A program made the translations under genes and the position numbers. Below the pieces are notes generated by a model, which saw only the letters and a list, made by a program, of their open reading frames with translations, ran no database searches and had not been told where the DNA came from. A stretch of DNA of 64,000 bases, taken from the NCBI GenBank assembly GCA_034509755.1, contig CM067541.1:17100001-17164000 (forward strand), written 5' to 3'. Numbering within the stretch: position 1 is the stretch's first letter; every line of letters starts with the position of its first letter. This DNA is from Anisodus tanguticus (Eukaryota; Streptophyta; Magnoliopsida; Solanales; Solanaceae). Below, piece by piece: positions 23,590-35,940 of the stretch.

Positions 23590-24499
23590 TACTAGTGATT
23601 CATAATGTTGTAAGCCTGACTCAGATCGGTAGGGGTCATAGGGTGGTAGGCCTGCTGCTCGGACGTTGAGAAGTGGGCCTTGCCGCCACCTCGCTTTCCG
23701 CAGCCGCGTCCCCTTTCGCCTTCTTGGCCACCACGTTGAGGTTGGTGGTCCATAAGTTGCGGGTGTGTTGGTGGTTGGCGTTACGACAACCGTCAATGCT
23801 TGTGGAGTGTGCTCGTCCTGTTTTACTCGTCTAGTCTCCTCCAACATCAATTGTGACCGGGCCTTGTTGAAGCTAGGGAGGGGATCAACTTGTTGGATCA
23901 TCATCGCAAGTTTATCGTACTCAGCTTTCGGCAAACCATTGATAAGTTGTAAAACCATATTTGTTTCGAAAATCGGAGTGCCAACATTAGAAAATTGATC
24001 GGTAACTAATTTTAGTTGTTTACAATAGTCTGACATGTTGGCAAAGTTCTTAAGATGGGCGTTAGTGAATTGTTCCTCCAAATAGACGGCACATGAATGT
24101 TTGTTGTCTTGAAAGATTTCCTCTAGCTGTGTCCATAATTCGTGAGCCGAGGCACATGTCTTCATAATAGTATGAAGTAGATCCTTGAATATGGTACCAT
24201 ATATCCATTGTTTGACGATAGCATCGAGCCGCTTCTACATCAGATTATCGATGTTGGGAGGACGGGGGGGGGGGGGGGGGGGGGGGGGTGACATCGATGT
24301 GATCAAGGACGTTGCAAGCACAAGCATATATTTGAAATAATTCGACTCACAATGAGTATTGTCCATCATCTTGATCAAGAACTAGAGGGATAAAGTTTTT
24401 GATATTCGTTACGGCAAAGACCGGATGAAAGGTGTTAGTAGGGGGAGGAGGAGGATGTGTGACGTCGTGGGTGAAGGAGGAGGAAGCGGGAGAAGCCAT
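23590..24499 (-). pseudogene. gag of the truncated copia element
   Basis: The ATG at 24499 opens MASPASSSSFTHDVTHPPPP. The UBN2-type core follows (HELWTQLEEIFQDNKHSCAV, DYCKQLKLVTDQFSNVG, MVLQLINGLPKAEYDKLAMM, NKARSQLMLEETRR). A 25-base G run (24264-24288), read as a Pro run, disturbs the N-terminal part; stops lie nearby. The Arg-rich tail replaces a clear zinc knuckle. Copia gag builds the particle and packages RNA. Confidence 0.78.
24264..24288. repeat. Homopolymer of 25 G
   Basis: An uninterrupted G run inside the copia gag. Its length is likely variable and prone to sequencing error. Confidence 0.95.
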
Positions 24500-24646
24500 G
24501 TGGCCGCCGGAATCAATGAAGGAGAGGTGGGTGGCGACGGAATATTTTTAAGGTTTGGGGGGGTTGCCGCTGGAAAATAAGAAAAGAGATGGGGGGTGGC
24601 GGCCGAGTATAATTTTAGGGCAGGGAGGGTTTGACTTCTGATACCA

Positions 24647-24691
24647 TGTAGAATAGTGTAATTCTCCTTGGTTGGAGGCTTCTCATTTATG

Positions 24692-24767
<76 letters not shown>

Positions 24768-24870
24768 ACAATTACAAACCTAAATGTATAAGGATCTCTA
24801 CTTTACCTAATTACACTAGAATAATAATCACAGAATATACTGAGAATATTTATTTATTCGGTATCATTCA
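24647..24870 (-). repeat. 5' LTR of the truncated copia element, with a TA/TG microsatellite
   Basis: On the minus strand it starts TGAATGATACCG and ends ATTCTACA, followed directly by the primer site TGGTATCAGAAG (24636-24646 on the plus strand), complementary to initiator Met tRNA. A (TA)n tract at about 24694-24735 passes into (TG)n to 24765, so the LTR length is likely unstable. Confidence 0.8.
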
Positions 24871-25012
24871 GGTTAGTGTGATCTCACTCTTTCAATTTTT
24901 TCTGCTACATTTAGGTGCCTAAACCTAGCGCATGCATGTACCTTTCTATTTTTAATTGCCCGGATCTTACTCCTCACCTTCCAAAAAACATAAAGAAAAT
25001 AAATGAAAAAAG
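24869..25012 (+). repeat. Right copy of the ~140-bp direct repeat
   Basis: Nearly identical to 21406-21546 and directly next to the LTR end. The shared palindromic word GCGCATGCATGTACC lies inside. Confidence 0.9.
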
Positions 25013-26649
25013 GGAAGACATTACTACTTTTAGTTAAGGTAATTATTCTTATAAAAAAACTGGACTAAAATCGTGTGATATTGGACTGTAATGTACTTAT
25101 AAGCTACGCATAATACATGATACATGTCGAAGTATTAGTTCTTTTTAGTAAGTCATGTTGCATCTCTGTCATGGAGATCAGCTTAGAAAAAGGGATCTTA
25201 ACATTGTTAGTAAAAGAAATATTTCACCCGCCTAGCCGTAATAGTTTGTAACAGTCAGCTGTGTATTAAGCTATAATAAGAGTGTAATTCACTAATTATA
25301 CACAAGTTTTACAGTAATTATACACTGCATACGTACCTAATTAAAGATAAAGATTAGTTAATTTTAGTGTGGCTGTGTGTAGTGTTACACCCTTTAAAAT
25401 GATGATGACATGAAGGCCAGACCACTGTGCCTTCGGCCTATTTGATCGAACAGTCCAACACCGTAATATGAGAATGAAAGATTCTTCAGCCTGAACCTAG
25501 CTGCGGATTTTGATGTTATAATTTTCACAACTCTATTTTAGAGGGCAAGTTACACATTTGCCCTGTCGGCTGAAATAATTGTATCGGTTATTCAAATATA
25601 CAAAAATTATTTAAGCCAAATATACAAAAATCATATACGATTATGTATAATACAAAAAGTTACTCATTTGTGGCTCAGACTTTGTATAATATTTTATATA
25701 TATTATTTATATTATGCATTAATATATAAAAAATATTTTTTTTTTGGCTATTATTTTGGTAGATAGATATACAGTATAAAAACCCATTTTAGATTACCAC
25801 CTGAACCCTAGGAGTTATATTGAACGTTTTGGTCCTGTTGGATATTAATACAACTGCTGTATACTGTCGGGCGTAGACTTGGGCCTATGTAAACTTTGGG
25901 ATGTTGGCCCATCACAGAAAATCGAGTTCTCCTAAGGATAAGGATCATGTTCAGGCTGCATCTCTCGCAGTGGATTTGTTTGGTGATATTTGGCACCAAA
26001 AATAGAAGGCACTAACTACATTAACAATGTTTGCAATGGTGCTAGCCAGAATGATGTGTGTATAAGTAGTGGTGTAAAATCAAGCCTACAAAAATATGAT
26101 AGGCTAAACCCTCTTAAGTTTGGACGGATTGGTTTGTGCAAATTTGGATATAAATCAAGTTAACCCATTTACAAATTTGGGTCAATTTGGCAGACTTTGT
26201 GGCTTAGATAGCCACATGAAAACTTAACAAAATAAATCACAAATGAAAATTTATTTTATTTTCAAGTACCCTCATTATATTCGTGATTTAAGAAGTTATT
26301 ACTTCACCTCAAATCATTAGTTGGCTAACTTTTCGATTTTTCTTTTTGGCTTATAAGTAGAATGAAATGATATGCTGTGTGCCAACAATTTTATATCTTC
26401 CTGCTCCTTTTATCTTTCATTAGCCTAACTAACCTTGATTTGCAATGGAAAATAAAGGATGTTACATTTGTCCGTATAATTTCTCTTTCCTTAGCAAAAC
26501 GGTGAAAGAAAAATTTGTTGGAAATTAGCCTTTGGCGGGAGTTGCGACCGACCAACTTTAATGGCTTAAACACTAGTGTTACGCATATTGGAGAATCTGG
26601 TTCTTCACACATGCATGATCTACTAAGTACGTAGATAACCGTAGGGCCA
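25013..26649. other. Intergenic DNA with degenerate dispersed repeats
   Basis: No gene seen. 25505-25790 (ACATTTGCCCTGTCGGCT, ATACAAAAATTATTTAAGCC) resembles a dispersed AT-rich solanaceous repeat, with weaker kin at 38430-38610. 26090-26330 (GGATTGGTTTGTGCAAATTT) resembles 38830-39030, another dispersed family. Confidence 0.45.
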
Positions 26650-27600
26650 AGAATCGTCAAATTTCATTGAGAAATGAAAGAGATATTGGTTCACGAAGTA
26701 AGGTGTTTGAAGCATGGAAAAGTGTGGTGTGTGATCAATTCTCCCTCATCGGTAGAGGAAGAAAGAATTGTTGTGTATATAAGACTCGAAATTGGTTTGG
26801 GGTTTGGGACCCCAAGGGGTATCCCATGTGTTTAAAGGAGGGAGGACCTAGATGTGCTTCGGTTCGAGGAAAGCCCACACACGCGCCGCCGCCGTCCGCC
26901 CGGTTCCGGGCTCACGGGCTTCTGATATTATCTTTTTGGGCCAGAAAACTTTACCAGAAGTACAATTTGATCCCAGAAGTTTCATATGTACAGTTTGGTC
27001 CCTGAAGTTTCAAGATGTACAGTTTGGTCCCTAAAATTTCCAGAAAGTCAGAATTTCGGCAGACAGAACATAAATGACTGAATTACTCCTCCTATAATGG
27101 CCAATCCGTTGGTCTTTCTCACCATTTATGTTGGTGGCTTTACTACCTCCATAATGGTCATTATTTGGCCAATAATGGTCGTTATGGAGGCAATCAAATG
27201 TGCCCCTCCCTTACCTATATAAACACCCCTTGCACCATTGTTGAGCAACACTTCATATACACGAAAATACACAAGCAGAAAAACAGTTTCTTCCTACAAC
27301 TTTCAAGCATCATTTCGTTACTCAATATTCTTCACGGTAGCTCTTGAGTTTCCTTTGCTCAATTGTTCCATTGTTGTTTTATCTTGGGAGACGAATTGTC
27401 CAGGACGTATAAAGGATACATACGGGGCAATATTGTCTTAAGGACAGAGTGCCACACTCGACTCAGCAAAAACAGTTTCCAGTTTTCTTCTTCAATAAAA
27501 TTGTAATTTCAGTTTTGTTGTTCTATTGTAATTTTCAGTTCTTGAATTACTTTGCAGTTGTAATTTCCGTTTCCTGCAATCCTTTGTAAACCAACAAAAT
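26650..27600 (+). mobile_element. Probable solo LTR related to the copia LTR at 59528
   Basis: It shares several blocks in order with 59528-60350: CAAATTTCATT followed by GAAAGAGATATTGGT, CTTGAGTTTCCTTTGCTCAA, TACGGGGCAAT[AC]TTGTCTTAA and GGACAGAGTGCCA followed by CACTCGACTCAGCAAA. A TATA-like CCTATATAAACACCCC lies near 27212. No internal coding sequence follows. Ends are approximate because the LTR termini are not sharp. It includes a GC-rich patch (26878-26922) and a triple tandem repeat at 26960-27045. Confidence 0.65.
26960..27045 (+). repeat. Three tandem ~28-bp units
   Basis: GTACA[AG]TTTG[AG]TCCC followed by [AT][GA]AA[GA]TTTC is repeated three times in a row inside the solo LTR, in the U3 position upstream of the TATA-like box. 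Confidence 0.8.
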
Positions 27601-28844
27601 TACCACCTGTTAATTTCTACATATAGTATATAACTTTAATTTGTCCCTCTGTGTCTATTTTTTCTTCTCTGTGTGGATTGGATGAAGTCATTGGTTGATG
27701 GTGACCAAGTAAGCCTGTAACATCAATGCCCATATGGTTATTTAGCATTAATCATCTACTCACATCACAAATTAAAGAGACCACACAATTAGAGAATAAA
27801 CTAAACACGCCACCATTTTGATACTACTACGCATCTTTAGTTTCCTAATATGAATCTAGGTACTGTATCATTAATTTCTGTAGGACTTATTCTCAAATAC
27901 CAGTGATCTAAGTACTAATATTATTCTAGCACTAGCATTTCAAGTAAGTTTCAGAGGAAATTTACCTGAAGTAGATACGCAGAGACTTCGGGAAGAAGGG
28001 TTCATCTGTCCCTGACTCTTTCAGTCAACTCCCTCCATCTTTACACACAACTTTTTTTTCCTATGAGAATAAAGTCAATAAACAGCGCACACATTCAATG
28101 TAACTTTTTATTTTACAGTCCCTCCACTTTTTGCACCACCAATTGTTACATATGACAAATTAGGGAACAGTGTTGTTAGGACGTATGACGGTATATTTGA
28201 CTTAATGTGAAATTTAAGAAAGAAATAAGTAAAAACTTTAAAACATATGCGATCTAAAATAGTCTATTTGTGTAACTATGACAATCTCATTAAGAAAAAA
28301 ATGATCAAGTTTAAAATCAAATTATTTTTAGATGTAAAACAGTAAAAGTACTCTATATAGGAGTAATATTTTTTGAAACATACTAAAAAAAAAAAAAAGG
28401 TATCCTACAAAATGGAACTGAAAGAGTAATATATTACACTCATTTTTAACAAAAAAAAAAAAAAAAAGGGGGCACACGTTTGCGTACAGTATCCTAGAGG
28501 GAAAATCCATTGGTAGCCCTAATCTGCGCTGCTTCCATTTCCATCTAAGGATGGGGACCAAAAAGGTGTTTGCTCAAATAGCACGCTTACATATATCTTC
28601 TTCCATATTTCATTAATGTGTCGGTGAAATTAATGTTTCATGTTGTGGCCACTTTATTATACTATATATGCTTTTCAAATGATACATATCTGAATTACTC
28701 GAAATAAACTACATTGACTCCGTTCGATTCTTCATTCAGAATATATATATAATGTGTGGGCAATGGCACATAGGAGTATTGATTGATTTAGCTTCCAGTA
28801 AACCGGATATAGAGATTATATCTAATATATATTTTTATTGACAG
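27601..28844. other. Intergenic DNA with a degenerate MITE
   Basis: No gene seen. About 28115-28430 resembles the CTCCCTCCG MITE family (AGTCCCTCCACTTTTTGCAC at the left; ATAGTCTATTTGTGTAACTA inside; GGAACTGAAAGAGTA at the right). Two long A runs lie near 28384 and 28450. Confidence 0.45.
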
Positions 28845-31400
28845 AGAAACAGTCCACATGCAACTTCAACTCTCAGAATGTACTTTAGATAGCCCAAATC
28901 CATCATGTAAAAACAGGTGCGAAGATAGTGTTTGAATCGTTCAATGGTACTATGGTCGTTTCCGAAGATAATCAAGTCATCCACTTAGACTAAGACATTA
29001 AGTTGCATACCACTCCGGTGCATAGTGAATAGAGAATAATCAGAATACGACTGTTTGAACCCATATTTCATCAAAGCACTTGACAATTTCGTAAACCAAC
29101 ACCTTGGAACTTACTTCAAACCATATAAAGATTTTTAGAGTCGACATACTTGCCTCAGATTAGGAATACGAAATCCCGGTGGCAAATTCATATAAACTTC
29201 CTCTGTAAGCTCGTTGTGTAAGAAACCATTATGCACATCCATCTGATGCAACTCTCAATTTTCGCGCAACCGCAACAGCCAGGAAGGTCAGAACATTTAC
29301 TACCATAGCAACCGGAGCAAAAGTTTTGTTGTAGTCAATTTCTTCCTCATGTTTATTTTTGAAGATGACCAAACGAGCTTTATATCGCTCGATTGTGCCG
29401 TCAAAGTTGTACTTGATTTTGTACACCCATCTACATTACAGTGCTTTCTTATCTGATGGAAAAGTTTATAGTGTTCATGTTCCATTATCCTCCAACACTT
29501 AGATCTCTTACCGCGTGGCTACTTTCCAATGTTTCTTTTTCATTGCCTCCGCAAAGGTTTTTGGTTCTATTCGTGTGGTAATTGCTGCAAGGAACCTTTG
29601 GTGTTGCAAGAAAAAATATCACATTATATAGTTAGCTAAAGGATAAGGTGCACCGGATGATGGTTGGGGATCTGGCGGATGAGTAGATAGACTTTATTTT
29701 TGAAAAGGTTCAGAGATGTAGTTGGGTTGATTCATGTTTTTAACGTTTACCTCGACTCAATTGTTCGTCCAGGTACATTTCGTTAGTACGGATACCTTAC
29801 GGTTGTACTTTCTCCATGTTATCTCTGTTCAGATCAGCCTCTGTCCGATCTAAATCATGTTGATCTGTAGGTTCGACATTCGGTGTCCTTACTTCGTCCA
29901 TCTGAGTTTCGTTCGCACCTATATTATCAGTCATGTCTTCTTCAACGTTGTGTTGGTTTATTCCTCCCTCTGTTTCGTCCACGGTAACACAATTTTGTCC
30001 CAGAGATTCTCCTTTGGTATTGTTTCTATGTTGTCGGTGAAGTTTCCCGGACTTACAACGAAGGGGAATTTAGTCTCATAGAAATCCACATCTCTTGAGA
30101 TCAAATATTTACCGTTCTCTAAGTCATACAATCTCCAACTCTTTTTTCCATAACGGTATCCCAAGAAGACATACCAACGACTCTGACTCTAGTTTAACCG
30201 ATACAAATTATGACCCCGATCTCGCAGATATTTCAATTCCAGCGAATGATGACGTCATATCCTCAATCTATTTTGTCCCTCATTCTTTCCTTTGTATATG
30301 TAGCATAATGACCCTATCACCCTTAAGTAATTATATTGGGTGCATTCCCGTACAAAATTTCATAGGGGATTTCCATTCAAAATCGAAGACCGTGTTCTAT
30401 TGATCAAATACCCCGCGGTCAAAACACATTATGCCTAGAATTTAATTGAAATATGGCCCTGAAATCTCAATGCTCGCGCTACATTAAGAATATGATGGTA
30501 TTTTCTTTCGACTCTTCCATTTTGCTGAGGTGTCCCTGTGCAAGATTTTTGAAACAGAATTCCATGTTTGAAGAAGTAAGTCTCCGTACACATGAACTCA
30601 GTTCTGTTATCATTTCTAACTATCTTCACCCTTTTTCCTAATTGCCTCTCCACAAGAGCGAAGAATTTTTTCAAGGTTTGGGACATTTCTTTCTTATCAA
30701 CTAAGAGAAAGATCCACACGGTCGTCAACAATCATTCACAATAGTAAAAAAAAATATGAAGCACCACAAAATGAATGGGTTCTATATGATCCCATAAATC
30801 GCAATGGATCATCTCAAAAGAATCCGAAGGAATATTATCACTTAAAGGAAAAATACTTCTCGTTTGCTTTGCTCGTTGGCATACGTCACATTCTTTATCC
30901 AATCTATCGCCACTCTTCTTTAAGCATAATGTCGTAATAGACTTCGTTACTGTGCTGAAGGATGACCCAATCGTTTGTGCTAAAAATCGAACCAATCGAT
31001 TGCCTCTGCCTTCATAGCCCGTATCAACGGCATATTCTGAAAATAGTAAAGTCCACCTCGATGCTCACCCTTTCTAATCAGCTTCTTCGTGGTGGAGTCC
31101 AATATAACACACATAATTTTATTAAATGTCACATCACAATCCAAATAATCAACTAGTTGTGATATAGAAATTAAATTACATGTCAAATTCAAAACATAAA
31201 TAACATTCTTTAATCATAACCTGTCATTTAGCTTAATTGTTCCTTTTTTTCTAGCCACCGATCTACTTCCATCCGGAAGACGAATCGGACACTTAGGAAT
31301 GTCTCGCTTATTGCTCAGTTCCTCCGGATTACTTGTCATATGATTGGTAGCTCCAGAGTCTATGATCAAGGATGAATTTTCGGTCTTATTATCCATCTTT
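28845..31400 (-). pseudogene. pol of the copia remnant
   Basis: Protease: SLIIDSGATNHMTSNPEEL near 31370. Pre-integrase and integrase: ECDVCQRAKQTRSIFPLS near 30900, the first catalytic Asp in MIHCDLWDHIEP near 30800, NDNRTEF near 30610 with the second Asp, and the Glu in NGRVERKYHHILNVAR near 30520. The post-integrase linker reads YRYGKKSWRLYDLENGKYLI (30155). RT: KIKYNFDGTIERYKARLVIF near 29420, then a stop-rich part down to DLGYLKY near 28900. Many frameshifts and stops. Confidence 0.78.
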
Positions 31401-32557
31401 CCATTCAGGTTTATTCACTGGAAATTCAACATATGAATCAGTCTTCCGGATCTCAACGCTCAAATTGTGAAGTTCAGTGCCACATGTATTCACCGATCTT
31501 GTCTCCTCCCAAGATTCTTCTTTGACAATTATGGTGTTAGCCTGGTAGTTGCCTCTTCCAAAATAGGATTCCGGTCCACCCCTCTGATGTTGTCGATGTC
31601 CTCATCTTCTGCCTCGATAATCAGTGAGTCAAAAACATCCGTCTACATGTCCGGATCTCTTGAAAAGTGTGCAGAATGCACCATCATTTTTTTCTTTACC
31701 TTGGTCACGGTAAAGATTTCTTTTATGTACGGCAACAACCATGGTTTTACTCCGATCCTCTATTTTACGTGTGACTCCTCTCACACGCTCTTCTTGCACC
31801 AACTTCGAATAGACCTTGTTTAATGATAGCAATGGTTCTTGGGCCAGTATGTTCGACTTCACCGTTCCATACGTCCCCTCATCCAATTCCATGAGGAAAA
31901 GATGCACTTTTTCTTCTTCTCTTTAGGCTTCTAGGACCGTTCATAGAATGCACGTGCACTTTCCGCATATACTCTATTCGTAATTCGCCAATTCCTCCCA
32001 CAACATAGTGAGTTTTCCAGTAATTCACTATGGTCCTTCCCTTTTGTTTGCACTCCGCAAGTTCCGCCTTTAATTGTTGTATCCGGGGCTGTTAATAACG
32101 GTCAACCGCTCTCGGATGCTCGTCCATAATGCTTCCGCTTCCTCTTTATGTGTAATTGTTGAGCGAAGCGTCAGTTCTATGGTGTTGCGAATCCACGACA
32201 CCAACAATGAGTTTATAGTCCATCAATCTTTCAAGTCCGACGACTCTTCATCCGGCTTCTTGATTGTGTTGTCGACGAAGCCGAGCTTCTTTCTTGCTCT
32301 TAGGGTTGTCCTCATGGATCTAGTCAATTCTTCATAATTTTTAATTTTCAATTGGACTTGTGTCACCACAATTCCAGGGTTATCATTTGACGTAATATCG
32401 TAGGGTGAGATTATTTTTCTTTCGATTTTGTTTTCTTCACCGATAATTATTTTGCTGGTATAGTCGATTTCTTTACCGTTGCCGCACCCACTTTTAACCG
32501 CCCCGACTCCGAAGATGAGGGAGTATCCGACACGTTCGCGACATATGGGCGCTTCAT
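31401..32557 (-). pseudogene. gag of the copia remnant
   Basis: The ATG at 32557 opens MKRPYVANVSDTPSSSESGR and stops after about 36 codons. The gag core (HLFLMELDEGTYGTVKSNIL, LNKVYSKLVQEERVRGV) is read at 31907-31629. The zinc knuckle is degraded (CTLFKRSGHVDGCF). Confidence 0.72.
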
Positions 32558-35531
32558 GAATTACTTAAGCTTAATGAGTCGCCACCTAATTATTCTACGG
32601 TGAATTAGGGCACCTAATGTTAACATAAATGCTGCAAAGTGAACTCCGATTAATGGTCTGCTAAACTGTGAGATTCTGAGTAGTGGTTCTTGATTATCCT
32701 AAAGGGAAGGGGTTAGACATCCTTTAAGATCCGCTAATTTGCAGTTGTCATATCAAACTTAGGTTAATTATTATGCAAGGAAAATGCATATTTAAAATAT
32801 AAGGTTAAAAGAATGTTGCAAGTAGATAATGCGAAGATGCATTTTGACAACATAAAAGATTTTCCTTTGTGAAACAGTATGCATGGTATTTCAAAAAAGT
32901 ATGCATGGTGTTTGTTTATAAGATACTTGATTTTGGATAAAAGCAGGCATTTGTATTGCATTGTTTTGAAAATACTTTTTTGGCAATTGAAAGTGAGGAG
33001 AAAAATAAATTATTTGTAATGCAAAAGTGATTTACATGGAAGTCATTTTAAATCGCAAATCAGATGAGAAACAAAACCTTATTTGCATGATTAAGAATGC
33101 GAATAAAAGATGATCAAATTATTTTTTAGAATTTCAAATATGTATGACGAGCCTAAAATAAATAACTAGCGGCGGATTTCCAATTCTAAACTACCCGAGC
33201 CTAAAATAAATAAACTAGCAATGAGTTTCCAAATTTAAACTACTCTTTCTAGTTTATCAATTCTAAGCCTAATTCTTCTAAATATTCAAACAATCACACA
33301 AACATAGTAATTAAATTACAATATAAAATAAAAGGAAGGCGGAATTAAAATAAATTAAAACGGTAATGGCTAAGGCGATGATAGTGTCATTTCTTGGGCC
33401 TGGGGCACAAGTCCAGCAATCTTGTTCTCTTTCGTCTATGTAGAACCCCACTTTGCTATCCAATATTGTTTAGATATTCCTCGCAAGATGTAAAAGAAAA
33501 GACAGTTAGAAATAAATAAATGCGAGTAAAACCTTCAGATCCATATAAAACAATATAAGTTTTTTAAGCAAGAAAAAATTCATTCAAGTCGTGGTTGCGA
33601 ACTAGTGACTCGTCAGTCAATCTAGTTGCCTTGCCAACGCATGTTGGTTTCTCGCATGTGATTTAAGTCTCATCATCTCCCTATTCCGAATGAAGCAAAC
33701 TGAAGGACAACCTTTCCGAAAGGGGCATGACCTCAAAATTATTCTCATCGGCCCCAAGTGTAGTATCATGGCCCCAAGTGTAGTACTCTCGCCGCCAGAT
33801 AGGCTATGGTACACCGGAGTACAAAACCCACGGGCTCGGTCATCTCTTCGACCGAATGAGTAATGATACACCGGGATGTAGAACCCACGGGTCCGATCAT
33901 CCGCTTGACCGGATGAGCAAATCAATATCAAAATTTTGTAAAAATCTTGTTTACTTCATTTTCTCATGTCATGGCCTTCAGCCGAATCCCTTTCACTAAA
34001 TCAAGTTTACAGTTTCACTTATATAATATCAAGAGAGTGATTTCAACAATTTCATCAAAAATATGTCGTGAATTTGTAATCTAGAAGTCACAAGAAATCG
34101 AATTACATAATATAGTGTGTCGCAAAATAACCCCAATACATCATGAAAGAAGCTTAACTAATTTTATATTTTTCAAACTTAGTCGTTTGTGTATTACTTC
34201 ATCTTAATTCCGATCAATGAGTAAACCATGCTCAATGAGTAAACCATGCAAACTTGTCCAGCACGTGTATGAGGTCTCATTAACATTATTATTCAAGTTC
34301 AAAAATAATTTGAAAGCACACAAGTAGCTAGAAAGGCTCCGTATACCTCGAAGTCACCTTTCTTTACCAATCATTAGCTGTCAAAGGATGAGTCGATCGA
34401 TCCAAGCAATTTCAATTTACATAGACGAACTCATATCCATCAACACATATATCCACGATACAAGATTAATTAACTAAGTGTCCAACACTTAGCCTAGTCC
34501 TCAAAGTTCCTAAATTTGACCAACTTAGGTGGTACCATCTTTAATCACCTCAAACCATCATAACAATGGTGTTACTATGTTTACTTGGGTTAGAGAAGTT
34601 CACCATTAAAGACTCATGGTAACTATTCATTGTCTCTTTCACCAACTTCACAACTTTCATTAATGTCAAGCTAGGACTTTGTATTTATGGTAACCCCAAC
34701 TATCAACGAACCCAAATATTACCATTGACAACCATAGAACCAACAAATAACTCATATTTTATCATTCACAAGTTTTGGAATTACCCTCTTGAAGAAAACC
34801 CCAAAAATTGAAGACACTTGAAGCTATTGTAGAAGTCAACCCAATTCAAATATATAATGTTAATATAGGTGTTAACCAACTCTAAATAGCATTAAAAATT
34901 GACTCTCAGTCGGCTATTTCCTGAAGAGGTACTGATTTTGCATTTCATTATAAGGGCTGGCAATAGTTCTTTTTTTTCTCTCTGTCTTTGGACCTTTAGA
35001 CCTTTAGAGTTAAGTGAGAAGTTATCATTTTCGCTAAGTCAAGATCTTAGCATAGGAGTTGTTTCTTTTGCTCTTGCTGCTATATCCATTTAAGCATTTC
35101 ATTTCGTCCCTTTTTATTTTTCTCATTTTTTTTTTACTTTCATCTTCCATTTTGAACACAATGGAATATTCATACTCCGATGTACCTCCGAACCATGTAA
35201 TATAAGTATTAACATGTTCAAAAATATTTTTCTTAATTCGTTAACACGCTTAAAGAGTTAAACTTAAATCAAAATTTCCAGGGACACTACAATAATGATC
35301 TCCTTATATAGAGGTAAGATTTTCATTTTCCTAGTCTAATAGGGTAAAGGGTAACTGTTCTAATAAGACTACAAATTTTATATTAACATAATTATCAAAT
35401 CCTATATTACCATAAATAGACCTAATTTATTTTAACAGTAACTAGTAAGTCTTCTAAATTTTGGAAAGTTAGCTTACTTTTAATAATTGTCCAAGCTTTA
35501 ATTTCTTAAGGAATAATCTGTAACATTATTA
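32558..35531. other. Long gene-free stretch with short tandem repeats
   Basis: I see no convincing gene. 33751-33790 holds two ~20-bp units (GGCCCCAAGTGTAGTA). 33810-33923 holds two 57-bp units (TACACCGG...ACCCACGGG...GACCG). The phrase TCATGAATTACTTAAGCTTA followed by GAGTCGCCACCTAATTA near 32552 looks like a dispersed solanaceous repeat that I cannot assign. The 64-codon frame at 34899 has no family match that I recognise. Confidence 0.45.
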
Positions 35532-35618
35532 GTTTCTTCTGGTTATTCGTTCAACATGGAACATGATAGTCACATTGGCACATTGCTGATCGAGAGTTAG
35601 TAATTCATAAATTTGCAG
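35532..35618 (+). repeat. Left copy of an ~85-bp direct repeat flanking a copia fragment
   Basis: GTTTCTTCTGG through CAACATGGAACATGATAGTC to AATTCATAAATTTGCAG recurs at 37869-37952 with a few changes. It abuts the truncated 5' end of the copia element. Confidence 0.9.
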
Positions 35619-35940
35619 AACATGGAACATGATAGTCACATTGTCCCACTGGTCTGTCACAAGCAACAGTTCCCAGTATCGTCACTGGGCCAATTTCAGC
35701 AATTGGGCCAGTCCAGCCCAATTCTGGAACTGGTCCAGTTCCTGCTTCTGTTTACCGTGTTGGACCAGCAGGCCCAATGCCTGCTGGCCAGTCCGTCCCA
35801 AGTCCAAAAAATTCCCAAAATCCGCTCAATTCTTCCTCGAGTCATAGACCGGTCACTCGTAGTCAACGGGGTATTTTTAAACCAAAAGACATTTTAATTT
35901 AAATTCTAATGTTCTTAAATCGCCCTTACCCCGTAATCCT

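Larger units (their letters stand above)
21547..24870 (-). mobile_element. Truncated Ty1/copia element with intact 5' LTR end
   Basis: On the minus strand it runs LTR, primer site, gag, protease, integrase and part of RT, and then ends abruptly inside RT at the first codons of the RKSLYGLKQ block (21547). The gag type matches the element at 51215. It has no 3' LTR. A direct repeat of ~140 bp of non-element DNA lies on both sides. Confidence 0.85.
28845..32557 (-). mobile_element. Ty1/copia remnant, no LTRs recognised
   Basis: Gag, protease, integrase and RT remnants lie in order on the minus strand, and the sequence ends inside RT near 28845. I could not find flanking LTRs. It belongs to a different copia lineage from the elements at 21547, 35619 and 51215, judging by gag (ILAQEPLLSLNKVYSKLVQE). 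Confidence 0.8.

Noticed and set aside
26667..27005. 112-codon frame that might be a gene
   Set aside because: It sits in a probable solo LTR and crosses tandem repeats; the related LTR has a different, equally meaningless frame.
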